A stretch of 64,000 nt of DNA from Variovorax sp. (GTDB taxonomy: Bacteria > Pseudomonadota > Gammaproteobacteria > Burkholderiales > Burkholderiaceae_C): the NCBI GenBank assembly GCA_017744285.1, contig JAGIBP010000009.1, positions 19,348 through 83,347 on the forward strand, given 5' to 3'. The translations under genes and the position numbers were made by a program. Shown piece by piece: positions 1-8,278 of the stretch (positions are counted from its first letter, which is position 1; each line of letters opens with the position of its first letter). The notes under the pieces are model-generated. The model ran no database searches, had not been told where the DNA came from, and saw only the letters and a list, made by a program, of their open reading frames with translations.

Positions 1-161
1 GCCTTGAATCGACCGAAGGCCGGCACGCGTGCGAACAGCGCGAAGCTCGCCGCCAGCAGGGGCACGATGGACAGCAGGGTGGTGAAGGTCAGACTGCCCG
101 CGACCTGCGGCAGGCGTTCCTTGCGCGCGCGCTGGATCGTCAAACGGGTCAATGTGAACAT
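1..161 (-). CDS. YihY/BrkB family inner-membrane protein, N-terminal fragment
   Basis: The reverse strand encodes the first 53 residues of a protein that continues past the left edge. It begins MFTLTRLTIQRARKERL and contains QVAGSLTFTTLLSIVPLLAA. The pattern AxSLTFTTLLSIVPLL just after a basic amphipathic start is typical of the YihY/BrkB (formerly 'ribonuclease BN') family of polytopic inner-membrane proteins, whose function is unsettled. The ATG at 161 faces the small gene at 289, leaving a 127-bp divergent intergenic region. The fragment is short, so the call rests on the N-terminal signature alone. Confidence 0.75.
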   Translation of the reverse strand, partial: MFTLTRLTIQRARKERLPQVAGSLTFTTLLSIVPLLAASFALFARVPAFGRFK

Positions 162-288
162 GGAATGCGGCCTCGCGCCTTCGGGCCGGTGCGCGGAGAA
201 AAGGGCGCGATTATGCAGGCGGCACGCATCGCGCTCGTCGTGTAGATTTCTGGTCGGAGTCTGAGAAATCTCTGCAATCATTTCGATC

Positions 289-525
289 ATGTCCGCCGTC
301 CCTTCCCACGATGAACTCGCCAGCCTCGGTGAAGAGGAACTGATTGCCTATGCCCAGGGCTGGCGTGCGCGCGCCGCGCGCGGCGACCGCTCGGCCTATG
401 GCGTGGCCCACGCCTTGGAAGTCGAACTGCGCCGGCGCATGCGGCACAGCGCCCTGCAGCAACTCGAGGCGAAGCCCCCCGAGCCGCCACGTCCGTGGTG
501 GAAGCGTTGGGGCGCGAGCCGCTGA
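289..525 (+). CDS. small conserved hypothetical protein
   Basis: A 78-residue acidic-then-basic soluble protein without signal peptide or membrane segment. Residues 5-60 are predicted helical (DELASLGEEELIAYAQGW, then a run of Arg/Ala). The C-terminus is Pro/Trp-rich (PPEPPRPWWKRWG). Codon third positions are strongly G/C, as in neighbouring genes, which supports coding. It is divergent from the YihY-like gene. No Shine-Dalgarno is obvious before the ATG at 289. I do not recognise a family and assign no function. Confidence 0.6.
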   Translation: MSAVPSHDELASLGEEELIAYAQGWRARAARGDRSAYGVAHALEVELRRRMRHSALQQLEAKPPEPPRPWWKRWGASR

Positions 526-716
526 GGCCGCGGCAGCCCGGCCCCTGCGAATCCCGCGGTGGCCTTCGTTCCGCGTGAGCGCCTATGAAACGGCGTTTCA
601 CGGGTAACATGCGCACCCGGCGGTCGAACGCCGGAACGACCTGCCGAACGTGCCCCCTTGCCGATGATCGATTTCTTCTTTGCGACCCGCTGCGTCCCAG
701 GCCCGAGAGGCCCGCA

Positions 717-1346
717 GTGATTTTTTCAGGGAACGAACTCCTCGCCATCAAGGTCGTTGCGGTGGCCACGCCCGTGGCCGGGTTGGCAGCCTTCGCGCAC
801 GTGCGGGCCCGCCGCCGGCGCGCCCGCGCGATGAGTGCCGAGGGGACGCGCAAGCGCACGCGTTCCCTTGTCATCGAGGTTCGCGAGAGCGAGGCGACCG
901 GCGCGGGCTTCGTCAGCATCGAACTCACGCCGCATCTGCTGGCCTGCCTCGCCGCGGCGAACAGCGCGCGGCTGCGCGGCTATCCCACACCCGATTCCGT
1001 GATGGTGGCGCCCGCGGTGATGGCCACCTGGAAGACCCTGGGCAAGCGCGACCTGGAAGAGGTCGAACTCGCGAGCAAGCTGATCGTGACGCGCGAATTC
1101 GTGAAGGTCCGCTCGTCGTCGCGCACGCTCGAAAGCGTTCGCGTGCCGCTGGGCGAACTGCTGCGCGCACACGGGCGCCTGCCCGAGGGCCAGGCGCTGT
1201 ACTGCGCTGCCGAAGGGGACGACCCCTCCGACGCGGTCCGCGTGCGGCGCATCGCGCCGGCCGGCGCATCCAAGGACTTCTACTGGGTGCGCCAAGGGGC
1301 GGGCCAGCCCGCCGCGCCGGCGATCCGCGCGAAGCGGGACAACTGA
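717..1346 (+). CDS. hypothetical protein with N-terminal membrane anchor
   Basis: An open frame of 209 codons from GTG 717, chosen because GAGAGG lies at 705-710, six bases upstream. The later ATG at 831 has no ribosome site. With the GTG start the protein has one hydrophobic segment (about residues 9-27, LLAIKVVAVATPVAGLAAFA) followed by an Arg-rich stop-transfer stretch, giving a cytoplasmic domain of about 170 residues. That domain has a regular alpha/beta pattern but no motif I recognise. If the ATG at 831 is used, a soluble 171-residue protein results. Bases 526-716 before it hold no other gene I can support. Confidence 0.6.
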   Translation: MIFSGNELLAIKVVAVATPVAGLAAFAHVRARRRRARAMSAEGTRKRTRSLVIEVRESEATGAGFVSIELTPHLLACLAAANSARLRGYPTPDSVMVAPAVMATWKTLGKRDLEEVELASKLIVTREFVKVRSSSRTLESVRVPLGELLRAHGRLPEGQALYCAAEGDDPSDAVRVRRIAPAGASKDFYWVRQGAGQPAAPAIRAKRDN

Positions 1347-1393
1347 CGCGCGCCGAGCCTGCGCCGGTGCACGGGCCGGTACATTAGCGCCAC

Positions 1394-2146
1394 ATGCAAG
1401 AGAGAGATCGGGCCCTTCGGCCATCGACCCGCGGCGGTCGCTTCACACGCTTTTTCATTCATTCGAGTTTCGTCACCGGTCTTCGCGCAGGCTTGGGTGT
1501 GCTGCTTTGCACGCTGATCGTGGCTTGCGGCACATCGTCCAAGGCGCCATCGCGTTCCCGCGCGGCCGCCCCGCCGCCCGCGGCGCGCGCGCCATCGTCA
1601 CCCGCGCCTGCGCCCGCGAAGGCCGACGGCGCAACGTCCGCCGAGTCGCCGAAGGCCCGTGCAAAGCGCCAGGCGGCGCGCAAGGGCGGCAAGACACGCT
1701 CCGCTTCGGCGGCCAAGGCAGGCGCCTCGAAGGCGCCCAGGGTCGCGGCATCGCCGGCACCGGGCGCGGCGGCCGGCACCTTCCTGTGGCCGGCGTCCGG
1801 CGAGCTCGCCGCGCGCTTCAATGGCGGCACGAGCAAGGGCATCGACATCCGCGGCAAGCCCGGCGACCCGGTGATCGCCGCCGCGGGTGGGCGCGTGGTG
1901 TATGCCGGCTCGAAGCTGCGCGGCTACGGCAATCTCGTGATCGTCAAGCATGGCGATGAATTCATGACCGCCTATGCGCACAACCGCAAGCTTCTCGTGC
2001 GCGAGAACGAGCAGGTGAGGGCCGGCCAGCAGATCGCCGAGATGGGCAGCACCGACGCGAACGCCACGAAGCTGCATTTCGAGCTGCGGCGAAAGGGCAA
2101 CGCGGTCGACCCGCTGCCCTACCTCAAGGCACCGCCCGCGCCCTGA
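1394..2146 (+). CDS. NlpD-like lipoprotein with degenerate M23 (LytM) domain
   Basis: Predicted outer-membrane lipoprotein of 250 residues. A hydrophobic signal with lipobox LIVAC places the lipidated Cys near residue 45. A low-complexity Ala/Pro/Lys linker follows (about 50-128), then a C-terminal LytM domain (about 130-245). The domain is closest to the E. coli NlpD type: KGIDI, GRVVYAGSKLRGYGNL, HGDEFMTAYAHN, and a final LHFELRRKG. The first zinc-binding His of active M23 peptidases is replaced by Ser in SKGIDI, as in NlpD/EnvC. It is therefore more likely an activator of periplasmic amidases in septum splitting than a peptidase (inference). Unlike classical NlpD no LysM domain is seen. 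It is not next to pcm/rpoS. Confidence 0.8.
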   Translation: MQERDRALRPSTRGGRFTRFFIHSSFVTGLRAGLGVLLCTLIVACGTSSKAPSRSRAAAPPPAARAPSSPAPAPAKADGATSAESPKARAKRQAARKGGKTRSASAAKAGASKAPRVAASPAPGAAAGTFLWPASGELAARFNGGTSKGIDIRGKPGDPVIAAAGGRVVYAGSKLRGYGNLVIVKHGDEFMTAYAHNRKLLVRENEQVRAGQQIAEMGSTDANATKLHFELRRKGNAVDPLPYLKAPPAP

Positions 2147-2161
2147 GGCCGGCGCGGGGCC

Positions 2162-2767
2162 TCAGTGCCTCGAGGGCAGGTAGCCGTGCGTGCGGGCGTA
2201 ATGCAGCGCCTGCGTGCGGCTCGTGACGCCGATGCGCTTGAACAGCCTGTACATGTGGACCTTGATCGTGTGCTCGCTGATCTGCAGGTACTCGGCGATC
2301 TCTCGATTGCCGAAACCGAGCGCGATGCATTCGACGAGCTGCACCTGGCGCTTGGTGAGCTTGCCCGCCGCGGCGTTCGCGGGCGTGTCGTCGGTGTCGA
2401 TCTCTTCCGAGAGCAGCGCGCGCAGCGAGTCGGCGAGTTGCGACGAGCCGGTCGCCTTGTCGATGTAGACATCGGCGCCGCTGGCGAGGCAAAGCTGCTC
2501 CATGTCCTCGGCGGGCGAGGCGGAATAGACCGCCAGCGGCACGTCCGAGAACTCGCCCTTGAGCGAGATCACGCCATCGCAGCCGGTGGCGTCGGGCAGG
2601 TTCAGGTCGAGGCAGAACAGCGTCGGCGCGCCGTGCTTGGTGATGGCGCCAGGAAGCCGCGAGAGGCGGTCCAGTTCGACGATGTTGGCGGCGGGCCGGA
2701 CGCGGCGCAAGACCATCGAAACGGCGTCGCGCATCAGGGGGTGGTCATCGATGACGTAAATGCTCAT
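2162..2767 (-). CDS. LuxR/NarL-type response regulator (orphan)
   Basis: Two-domain response regulator, 201 residues. The receiver domain (1-120) has an acidic pocket IDD at residues 6-8, phospho-acceptor Asp54 in CLDLNLPD, and conserved Lys104 in YIDKATG. A short linker leads to a LuxR-type helix-turn-helix (about 136-198) with LTKRQVQLVECIALGFGNRE and ISEHTIKVHMYRLFKRIGV. It should bind DNA as a dimer once phosphorylated. No histidine kinase gene is adjacent. It is convergent with the NlpD-like gene (15 bp apart), and its promoter lies in the AT-richer stretch 2768-3069. Confidence 0.88.
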   Translation of the reverse strand: MSIYVIDDHPLMRDAVSMVLRRVRPAANIVELDRLSRLPGAITKHGAPTLFCLDLNLPDATGCDGVISLKGEFSDVPLAVYSASPAEDMEQLCLASGADVYIDKATGSSQLADSLRALLSEEIDTDDTPANAAAGKLTKRQVQLVECIALGFGNREIAEYLQISEHTIKVHMYRLFKRIGVTSRTQALHYARTHGYLPSRH

Positions 2768-3069
2768 CAGGCCTTCTTTGGTCAGTCAGGTATCAGGAAA
2801 TTTCTGGTTGGATACTCGCACGCGTGCCTGCGCATCCGAGCTTTCTGCCGCGACAGCACGGCAGCAAGGCGAGACGTATTTCACGAAGATGAATCTCGTC
2901 CGGCGAATGGTTTTTCGAGTGAAAACTATCGACTAACACCATCCCTTCGGATTGCGTCGAGGCACTGTGCAATTTTGCGCGGATCGTGTGACGACGCGTG
3001 CAGTAAGTCGTTTGAACTCAGTCACCGTCCTCTGACAATTGCCCGAAATTTCTGGGGTCATCGCTCACC
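2768..3069. promoter_or_regulatory. AT-richer divergent intergenic region
   Basis: About 300 bases between the divergently transcribed response-regulator gene and the hypothetical gene at 3070. The base composition is visibly more AT-rich than the surroundings, with stretches such as AGGAAATTTCTGG and GAAAACTATCGACTAAC. No open frame with the local codon bias crosses it. It most likely holds both promoters; I could not place -10/-35 boxes with confidence. Confidence 0.4.
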
Positions 3070-3510
3070 ATGGAAGCCTGCTGTTCTTTCGGAGCCTTCT
3101 CGCGAATCGTCAGGCCGCTCGTCACGCTGTTCACGAAGCGCGTGGCGCCGCCGGCACCTGTGCGCCGGGACGCGGAGCGAGCCGGCGCTGCGATGCCGCC
3201 GTTCGCGAGCGCGCCGATGTCCGTGGCGCCGAGCGTCGTGCAGCCGCCCGCCGCGCCGGCGGAGATCGCGCCGGGCCCCGCCAAGCCGATGCGCACGCTC
3301 GCCGAGGTGCGCGCGGACCTGGCCCGGCTTCGCGAGAAGTCGCGCGAGCGCCAGGCGCAGGCGCGCGTCGCTCGCCCCGAGGTGGCCTTCGCCGCCACCG
3401 ACTTCATGGACTACCTGCCTTCGGCGCCCACGCGCCACGAGGCACCGGCGGGCGACGAGAGCTTCGCGCCCACGGCCTACATCGACTTCACCGTGCTGAA
3501 GTCGCGCTGA
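3070..3510 (+). CDS. hypothetical protein
   Basis: A 146-residue protein with no recognised domain. The N-terminus (MEACCSFGAFSRIVRPLVTL) is mildly hydrophobic but too weak to call a signal peptide. A Pro/Ala-rich section is followed by a basic helix (about 78-105, LAEVRADLARLREKSRERQ). The conserved-looking tail includes TDFMDYLP and YIDFTVLKSR, an acidic/aromatic pattern that could be a docking motif (inference). Third codon positions are GC-rich, supporting real coding. The ribosome site is weak. Confidence 0.55.
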   Translation: MEACCSFGAFSRIVRPLVTLFTKRVAPPAPVRRDAERAGAAMPPFASAPMSVAPSVVQPPAAPAEIAPGPAKPMRTLAEVRADLARLREKSRERQAQARVARPEVAFAATDFMDYLPSAPTRHEAPAGDESFAPTAYIDFTVLKSR

Positions 3511-3708
3511 CCCTTGCGGCAGTGCGAGACGCACCGGCCCGCAAGGGATCGGTGCCGTGCCGGGATGCATACGCACCTCGACACCTCCGTGACCCTTCGT
3601 AGCATTCGGCCCTTCAGTGTTTTGGCGATGCAGATTCAGGCGTCGTCTTACAAGCTGGGCCGGGCCTGCCGTTGACAAAAGTTGCTTCGCGAAAAAAAGG
3701 AGCACGGC

Positions 3709-4533
3709 ATGCAGCTCGTCACATCTGCGAACTCTGTCTGGCCATCCAGCGCCACCCCTTCCGTTGCATATGCGCAGCTCGGCGATCTGGTGGAAATGCT
3801 GCTGCACCCGAAGGGCTCGGCCTTCACCACCTGCGGCTTCTGCCAGACCCTCAATCGCGAGGGCGCCACGCGCTGCCGCGCGTGCGGGGGATCGTTCGCG
3901 CCATCGGATGACGAAGACCGCGCCGGGGAAGACGGCCCGGCGGATGCGCAGGCGACCGTCGACGGCCAGCCGATCGGTGGGCGCGAGTTCTCGGACCTGC
4001 CTGCGCTGCGCACCGTTCTCTTGCTCGTGCTGGTGCCGCCGATCCTGATGTTCCTCGGCTTCGGCGCATGGAACGCATTGCGCGCGAGCCTCGGCCCGGC
4101 CGAGCAGGTCGTGCTGCCCAGCCGCTCGAGCATCGATTCGGTGTTCGCGTTGCCCGCCGCGAGCGTGCCGCCGCCGCGACGTGATGCGACGCGCAGCGCA
4201 GCGGCGCAGGCGGGACCCGATGCGGGGGCGCACCATGACAAGGAAGGCGGCGCCGGGCGCGTTGCAGGGCCCGCGGCCGCGATCGCCGCGACCGAGGCCG
4301 ATCGCGAGGCGCCGAAGGCCGCGCCGGCCCGCACGGCGCCCCGGCCCGTGGCGACGCATCACGCGGAGGCCAATCCGCTTGCGGCGTGCAGCGGCTACAC
4401 CTTCATCGCGCGCGCGGTGTGCGTGAACAGGAGCTGTGCGGAACCGCGCGCCGCGCAGCACGCGCAATGCCGGCAGGCAAACCGTCAGCGGCGCATCGAC
4501 GAGAGCCGCCGCAATCCGGTGCTCATGGGTTGA
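3709..4533 (+). CDS. zinc-ribbon membrane protein of unknown function
   Basis: 274 residues. The start at 3709 is set by AAAGGAG at 3696-3702, six bases upstream; an in-frame ATG at 3682 lacks such a site. A treble-clef or rubredoxin-like zinc ribbon sits near the N-terminus with Cys42/Cys45 (CGFC) and Cys56/Cys59 (CRAC). One transmembrane helix follows (about 102-121, TVLLLVLVPPILMFLGFGAW), then a long Ala/Pro-rich region. A C-terminal module carries four cysteines (ACSGYTF, AVCVN, SCAEP, QCRQ). The topology suggests a cytoplasmic zinc ribbon and a periplasmic disulfide-bonded tail. Function unknown. Confidence 0.75.
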   Translation: MQLVTSANSVWPSSATPSVAYAQLGDLVEMLLHPKGSAFTTCGFCQTLNREGATRCRACGGSFAPSDDEDRAGEDGPADAQATVDGQPIGGREFSDLPALRTVLLLVLVPPILMFLGFGAWNALRASLGPAEQVVLPSRSSIDSVFALPAASVPPPRRDATRSAAAQAGPDAGAHHDKEGGAGRVAGPAAAIAATEADREAPKAAPARTAPRPVATHHAEANPLAACSGYTFIARAVCVNRSCAEPRAAQHAQCRQANRQRRIDESRRNPVLMG

Positions 4534-4637
4534 AGGCTCCGCGCCACACGGCCGTCGTTGTGTGGACAGCCACACGGACTGTTGGCAATATGTATCCGCC
4601 CACCCCGTGGGCGTGTTCAACTTCAACGAAGGATCCC

Positions 4638-4994
4638 ATGAGAAAGATTGTTCTGACTGCCGGCATTGCTCTGGTCCAGATGGTGGCGATCAACGCCTTC
4701 GCGCAATCGAGCGGTGACGCCGATCCCGCGCAGGCGAAGTCGCCGCCCACGCCGAAGACGACGCCTGCGGAACGGGCCGAGGCGCGAGGTGAACGCAAGG
4801 CTGCGGGATCCCAGGCCGCACGCGGACCGCAGATAGGCGAAGGTCAGAGCGAGCCCACGCCGACGGCGAAGACGACGCGCAAGGAGCGCAAGGCCGCGAA
4901 CGCCAAGCGCCGGGCCGCCACACGCGAAGCCAACAAGGCCGGCGAGCTGTCCCGCGGCGGCAACGCCGACGCACCGGAGAAGCAAAAGCCGTGA
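4638..4994 (+). CDS. exported small Lys/Ala-rich protein
   Basis: 118 residues beginning with a clear Sec signal peptide (MRKIVLTAGIALVQMVAINAFA, cleavage likely after AFA). The mature part is almost entirely charged, with alternating Lys/Arg/Glu and Ala/Pro and two imperfect repeats around PTPKTTPAERAEARGERKA and PTAKTTRKERKAANAKRRA. Such low-complexity exported proteins are often labelled 'TolA-like', but no TolA domain is present. The ATG follows GAAGGAT. The gene is convergent with the Bug gene at 5106, separated by a hairpin block. Confidence 0.7.
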   Translation: MRKIVLTAGIALVQMVAINAFAQSSGDADPAQAKSPPTPKTTPAERAEARGERKAAGSQAARGPQIGEGQSEPTPTAKTTRKERKAANAKRRAATREANKAGELSRGGNADAPEKQKP

Positions 4995-5003
4995 TCATTT
5001 CTT

Positions 5004-5079
5004 GAGCGAGCATCGCCCGGCTCGCTCCCCGGACTCAGCACGCGAGTCCGGGTTCCATGGCGAAGCGACTCGCCATGGA
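5004..5079. terminator. three tandem hairpins between convergent genes
   Basis: Three perfect inverted repeats lie head to tail. GAGCGAG/CTCGCTC spans 5004-5010 and 5021-5027. CCCGGACTC/GAGTCCGGG spans 5028-5036 and 5044-5052. TCCATGGCGA/TCGCCATGGA spans 5054-5063 and 5070-5079 with a 6-base loop. They sit between convergent genes ending at 4994 and 5106 and lack U-tracts, so a bidirectional termination or mRNA-protection role is inferred. Confidence 0.6.
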
Positions 5080-5105
5080 TCCGCTGCAAACGGATGCCGT
5101 CCGTA

Positions 5106-6095
5106 TCAGGAATCGGCCGTGAAGCCGATCTGTTTGACCAGCGGTCCCCAGCGTTCGAACTCGGCCTTCTGGTCGGCCGCCATGTCCTGCGGCGTGCTGC
5201 CATGGGCCACGAGACCCCCCAGCGCCAGCGCATCGATCACCGACTTGTCCCTCAGGGCCTGGTTGATCGCATCGCTCGCGAGCGAGACGGTCGCCGCGGG
5301 GGTCTTGCTCGGCGCATAGAAGCCGAACCATTCCTCCGAGGTCACGTCCGGATAGCCCAGTTCGATGAACGTCGGCACGTCGGGCAGATAGGGCGAGCGC
5401 TTCTTGCCCGAGGTCGCGAGCACGCGCACGCGGCCCGCCTTGATGTATTGCAGATAGTCGCCGCTCGGGTTCATCGCGGCCGCGATCTGCCCGCCGACCA
5501 GGTCGGTGACGCTGGGCACCGTGCCGCGGTAGGGAACGTGCTTGAGGTCCACGCCCGCGCGCAGGCCGAGCAGCGCGCCCAGCAGGTGCGGCATGGAACC
5601 CGCGCCGGGCGAGCCGTAGCTCGCCTGCGTCGGATTGGCCTTGGCCCAGGCCAGGAAGTCCTTGAGCGTCTTGACCTGCGCCGGCACCGCCGGACCCACG
5701 GCCAGGCCGTGGAACATGATCGCGCCGATCGAGACCGCGGTCACGTCCTCGGGCTTGTAGCTCAGCCGCGGGTAGATGTGCGGATAGACCGACAGCGCCG
5801 AGACGGGCGCCAGCGTCAGCACCGTGCCGTCGGAGGGAGCGGCCTTGAGCGCTTCCACCGCGATGCGGCCGCCGGCGCCTGGCTTGTTCTCGACATAGCC
5901 GGGGTTCTTGCTGTAGGGCGAGCCGCCCAGCTTCTCGGCCACGCGGCGGGCCACGCTGTCGCCCGCGCTGCCGGCGGGGAAGCCATACATGATCTTGATC
6001 TGGTCCAGCGCCTGGGCGAGCGCGGAAAGTGGGGCCAGCGCGCCGAGCGCGGCGGCGCCGCCCAGGGTGTGCAGGAAGTGTCGGCGATGTTGCAT
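5106..6095 (-). CDS. Bug-family (tripartite tricarboxylate receptor) solute-binding protein
   Basis: Periplasmic receptor of 329 residues. The signal has a twin-arginine look (QHRRHFLHTLGGAAALGALA), with cleavage after ALA/QA near residue 29. The mature protein has family landmarks: YGFPAGSAGDSVARRVAEKL, ENKPGAGGRIAVEALK, PYRGTVPSVTDLVGGQI, and the terminal GFYAPSKTPAATV region. Bug proteins bind carboxylates or small amides with the fold of TctC. No TctA/TctB membrane genes are nearby. It lies 43 bp downstream of the acetoacetate-CoA ligase gene on the same strand, so they likely form one operon and the ligand may feed that enzyme (inference). Confidence 0.88.
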   Translation of the reverse strand: MQHRRHFLHTLGGAAALGALAPLSALAQALDQIKIMYGFPAGSAGDSVARRVAEKLGGSPYSKNPGYVENKPGAGGRIAVEALKAAPSDGTVLTLAPVSALSVYPHIYPRLSYKPEDVTAVSIGAIMFHGLAVGPAVPAQVKTLKDFLAWAKANPTQASYGSPGAGSMPHLLGALLGLRAGVDLKHVPYRGTVPSVTDLVGGQIAAAMNPSGDYLQYIKAGRVRVLATSGKKRSPYLPDVPTFIELGYPDVTSEEWFGFYAPSKTPAATVSLASDAINQALRDKSVIDALALGGLVAHGSTPQDMAADQKAEFERWGPLVKQIGFTADS

Positions 6096-6138
6096 CGATA
6101 GTCTCCGGATGTGTCAGTGGAATGAAGGGTTCTGGGTC

Positions 6139-8136
6139 TCAGGCGCTGCCCAGTTCTCGCGCGTAGTCGATGAAGAATTCGAGGCTTGCCGGGTTCTGCA
6201 TCGCGTCGGGGCTCGCGACCTTCTCGCGCGGCACGCCGAGCAGCAGCTTGCGCACCGGCACCTCCATCTTCTTGCCGCTCAGGGTCCGCGGGACGTCGCT
6301 GATCTGCAGCACCACGTTGGGCACGTGGCGTGCCGAAGCCTTGGTGCGGATCTGCGCGCCGATGCGTTCCTTGAGCGCCTCGTCCAGCACCAGGCCGGGC
6401 TGCAGCACCACGAAGAGCGGCATGAACGAAGGGCGGCCGAGGTATTCGAGGTCGACCACCAGGCTGTCGCGCACCTCGGGCAGTTCTTCCACCACGCGGT
6501 AGATCTCGGCGGTTCCCATGCGGATGCCGAAGCGGTTGATGGTGCTGTCGGAGCGCCCGAAGATGACCGAGCTGCCGCGCGTGCTGAAGCGGATCCAGTC
6601 GCCATGGCGCCAGACGCCCGGGTAGGTGTCGAAGTAACTCTCGCGATAGCGCTGGCCCTCGGGGTCGTTCCAGAAGCACACCGGCATCGAGGGCATGGGC
6701 TGCGTGATCACCAGTTCGCCGACCTCGTCGACCACCGCGTGGCCGGCTTCGTTGAACGCATAGGCCGCGACGCCCAGCTCGGCGCACTGGATCTCGCCCG
6801 CATGCACCGGCAGGGTGGGCGCGCACGCCACGAAGCCCGACGCGATGTCGGTGCCGCCGCTGATCGAGGCCAGCCAGAGGTCGGGCTTGACCGCGTCGTA
6901 CACCCACCGGTACGCATCGATGGGCAGCGGCGAGCCGGTGGCGTTGATGGCGCGCAGCTTGTCCAGGCGCGCATAGGCGCGGGGACGCAGGCCGTCCTTC
7001 ATGCAGTTGATGAGGTAGGCCGCGCCGCACCCGAACAGCGTGACGCCCTGTTCGTCGATGAAGCGCCAGAGCGCATCGGCGTCGGGCCAGGTCGGGTTGC
7101 CGTCGTAGAGCACGATGCTGGCGCCGGTGAGCAGGGCGCCGATCTGCAGGTTCCAGACGATCCATCCGGTGCTGCCCAGGAACAGCAGCCGGTCGCCCTC
7201 GCGCAGGTCGTGCTGCAGCGTCATGGTCTTGAGGTGCGTGAGCACGATGCCGCCGTGGCTGTGGACCATGGCCTTGGGCAGGCCGCTCGTGCCGGAGGAG
7301 TACACGATCCACAGCGGATGCTCGAAGGGCAGGCGTTCGTAGCGCGGCGGTGCGGCAACGCGAACCGCTTCGGCCCAGCCGGTGCCATCGCGCCATTGCG
7401 GCACGGCGCCGGACGAAGACGACGCGGGGCCCGGCACGTGGATCACGTGGCGCACGCTGGGCAGCCTGGCGAGCAGTTCCTGCACCTGCGGTGCGCGGTC
7501 GTGCACCTTGCCGTTGTAGCTGTAGCTGTCCGCGGCGAGCAGCACCTTGGGCTCGATCTGGGTCAGGCGGTCCAGCACCACCGAGGGCCCCATGTCGGGC
7601 GCGCAGCTCGACCAGATGGCGCCGATGCTGGCGCACGCCAGGAAGGCGGTCACGGTCTCGGGCCGGTTCGGCAGGTAGCCCGCGACGCGGTCGCCCGGAC
7701 CGATGCCCCAGCCGCGCAGGGTCGCGGCGAGGGCGGCCGTGTCGCGCTCCAGTTCGGCCCACGACACCTCGCGCAGCGGCGCGTTCTCGGCGCGCGCGAT
7801 GATGGCCGGGCGCTGCGTCGTGGCGTTGCGGAACAGGTTTTCGGCGTAGTTCAGGCGCATGCCGGGGAACCAGCGTGCGCCCGGCATGTCCCGGCTCGCG
7901 AGGGCCGGCGTGCGCTCGCCTTCGCCAACGACCTCGAAGTAATCCCAGATCGATTGCCAGAAGCGGTCGATGTCCGAGATGGACCAGCGCCACAAGGCGT
8001 CATACCCGCCGGTAGGAACGCCGTGCCGGTCGGCCAGCCACGTCTGGAAATGGTGAAGGCGGCTGGCCCGGACCTGCGCCTCCGAAGGCGACCACAGGCG
8101 TTGGCCGTGCCCTTCGGGCAGAGATGAGGTTTGCAT
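6139..8136 (-). CDS. acetoacetate-CoA ligase (acetoacetyl-CoA synthetase)
   Basis: ATP-dependent ligase (acetoacetate + CoA + ATP to acetoacetyl-CoA) of 665 residues, the usual length for the family. The N-terminal acyl-CoA-synthetase cap contains LWRWSISDIDRFWQSIWDYF and GARWFPGMRLNYAENL. The AMP-binding signature IVYSSGTSGLPKAMVHSHGG sits near residue 280. The C-terminal domain has GRSDSTINRFGIRMGTAEIY and the catalytic lysine region LSGKKMEVPVRKLL. The start at 8136 follows GGAA. It diverges from a Crp/Fnr-type gene with 142 bp between them. Close relatives act on related short 3-oxo acids, so substrate is family-level inference. Confidence 0.9.
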   Translation of the reverse strand: MQTSSLPEGHGQRLWSPSEAQVRASRLHHFQTWLADRHGVPTGGYDALWRWSISDIDRFWQSIWDYFEVVGEGERTPALASRDMPGARWFPGMRLNYAENLFRNATTQRPAIIARAENAPLREVSWAELERDTAALAATLRGWGIGPGDRVAGYLPNRPETVTAFLACASIGAIWSSCAPDMGPSVVLDRLTQIEPKVLLAADSYSYNGKVHDRAPQVQELLARLPSVRHVIHVPGPASSSSGAVPQWRDGTGWAEAVRVAAPPRYERLPFEHPLWIVYSSGTSGLPKAMVHSHGGIVLTHLKTMTLQHDLREGDRLLFLGSTGWIVWNLQIGALLTGASIVLYDGNPTWPDADALWRFIDEQGVTLFGCGAAYLINCMKDGLRPRAYARLDKLRAINATGSPLPIDAYRWVYDAVKPDLWLASISGGTDIASGFVACAPTLPVHAGEIQCAELGVAAYAFNEAGHAVVDEVGELVITQPMPSMPVCFWNDPEGQRYRESYFDTYPGVWRHGDWIRFSTRGSSVIFGRSDSTINRFGIRMGTAEIYRVVEELPEVRDSLVVDLEYLGRPSFMPLFVVLQPGLVLDEALKERIGAQIRTKASARHVPNVVLQISDVPRTLSGKKMEVPVRKLLLGVPREKVASPDAMQNPASLEFFIDYARELGSA

Positions 8137-8278
8137 GGGGGTGTTCCGTGAGCGTTGCGGGATGGGCCGGGGGCCGTCAGGAAGCCACAGGGGCGCCTGG
8201 GTGCCCCGGATTGTTTCGGGCTTCTTCGGGAGCGACCGTTCATTCGGGGACAATTGACCACAGGGATAACCCTTGCAC

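Noticed and set aside
8137..8278. Crp/Fnr binding palindrome between the divergent genes
   Set aside because: I looked for TGTGA-N6-TCACA or TTGAT-N4-ATCAA-like sites and found only weak half-sites, so no operator is called.
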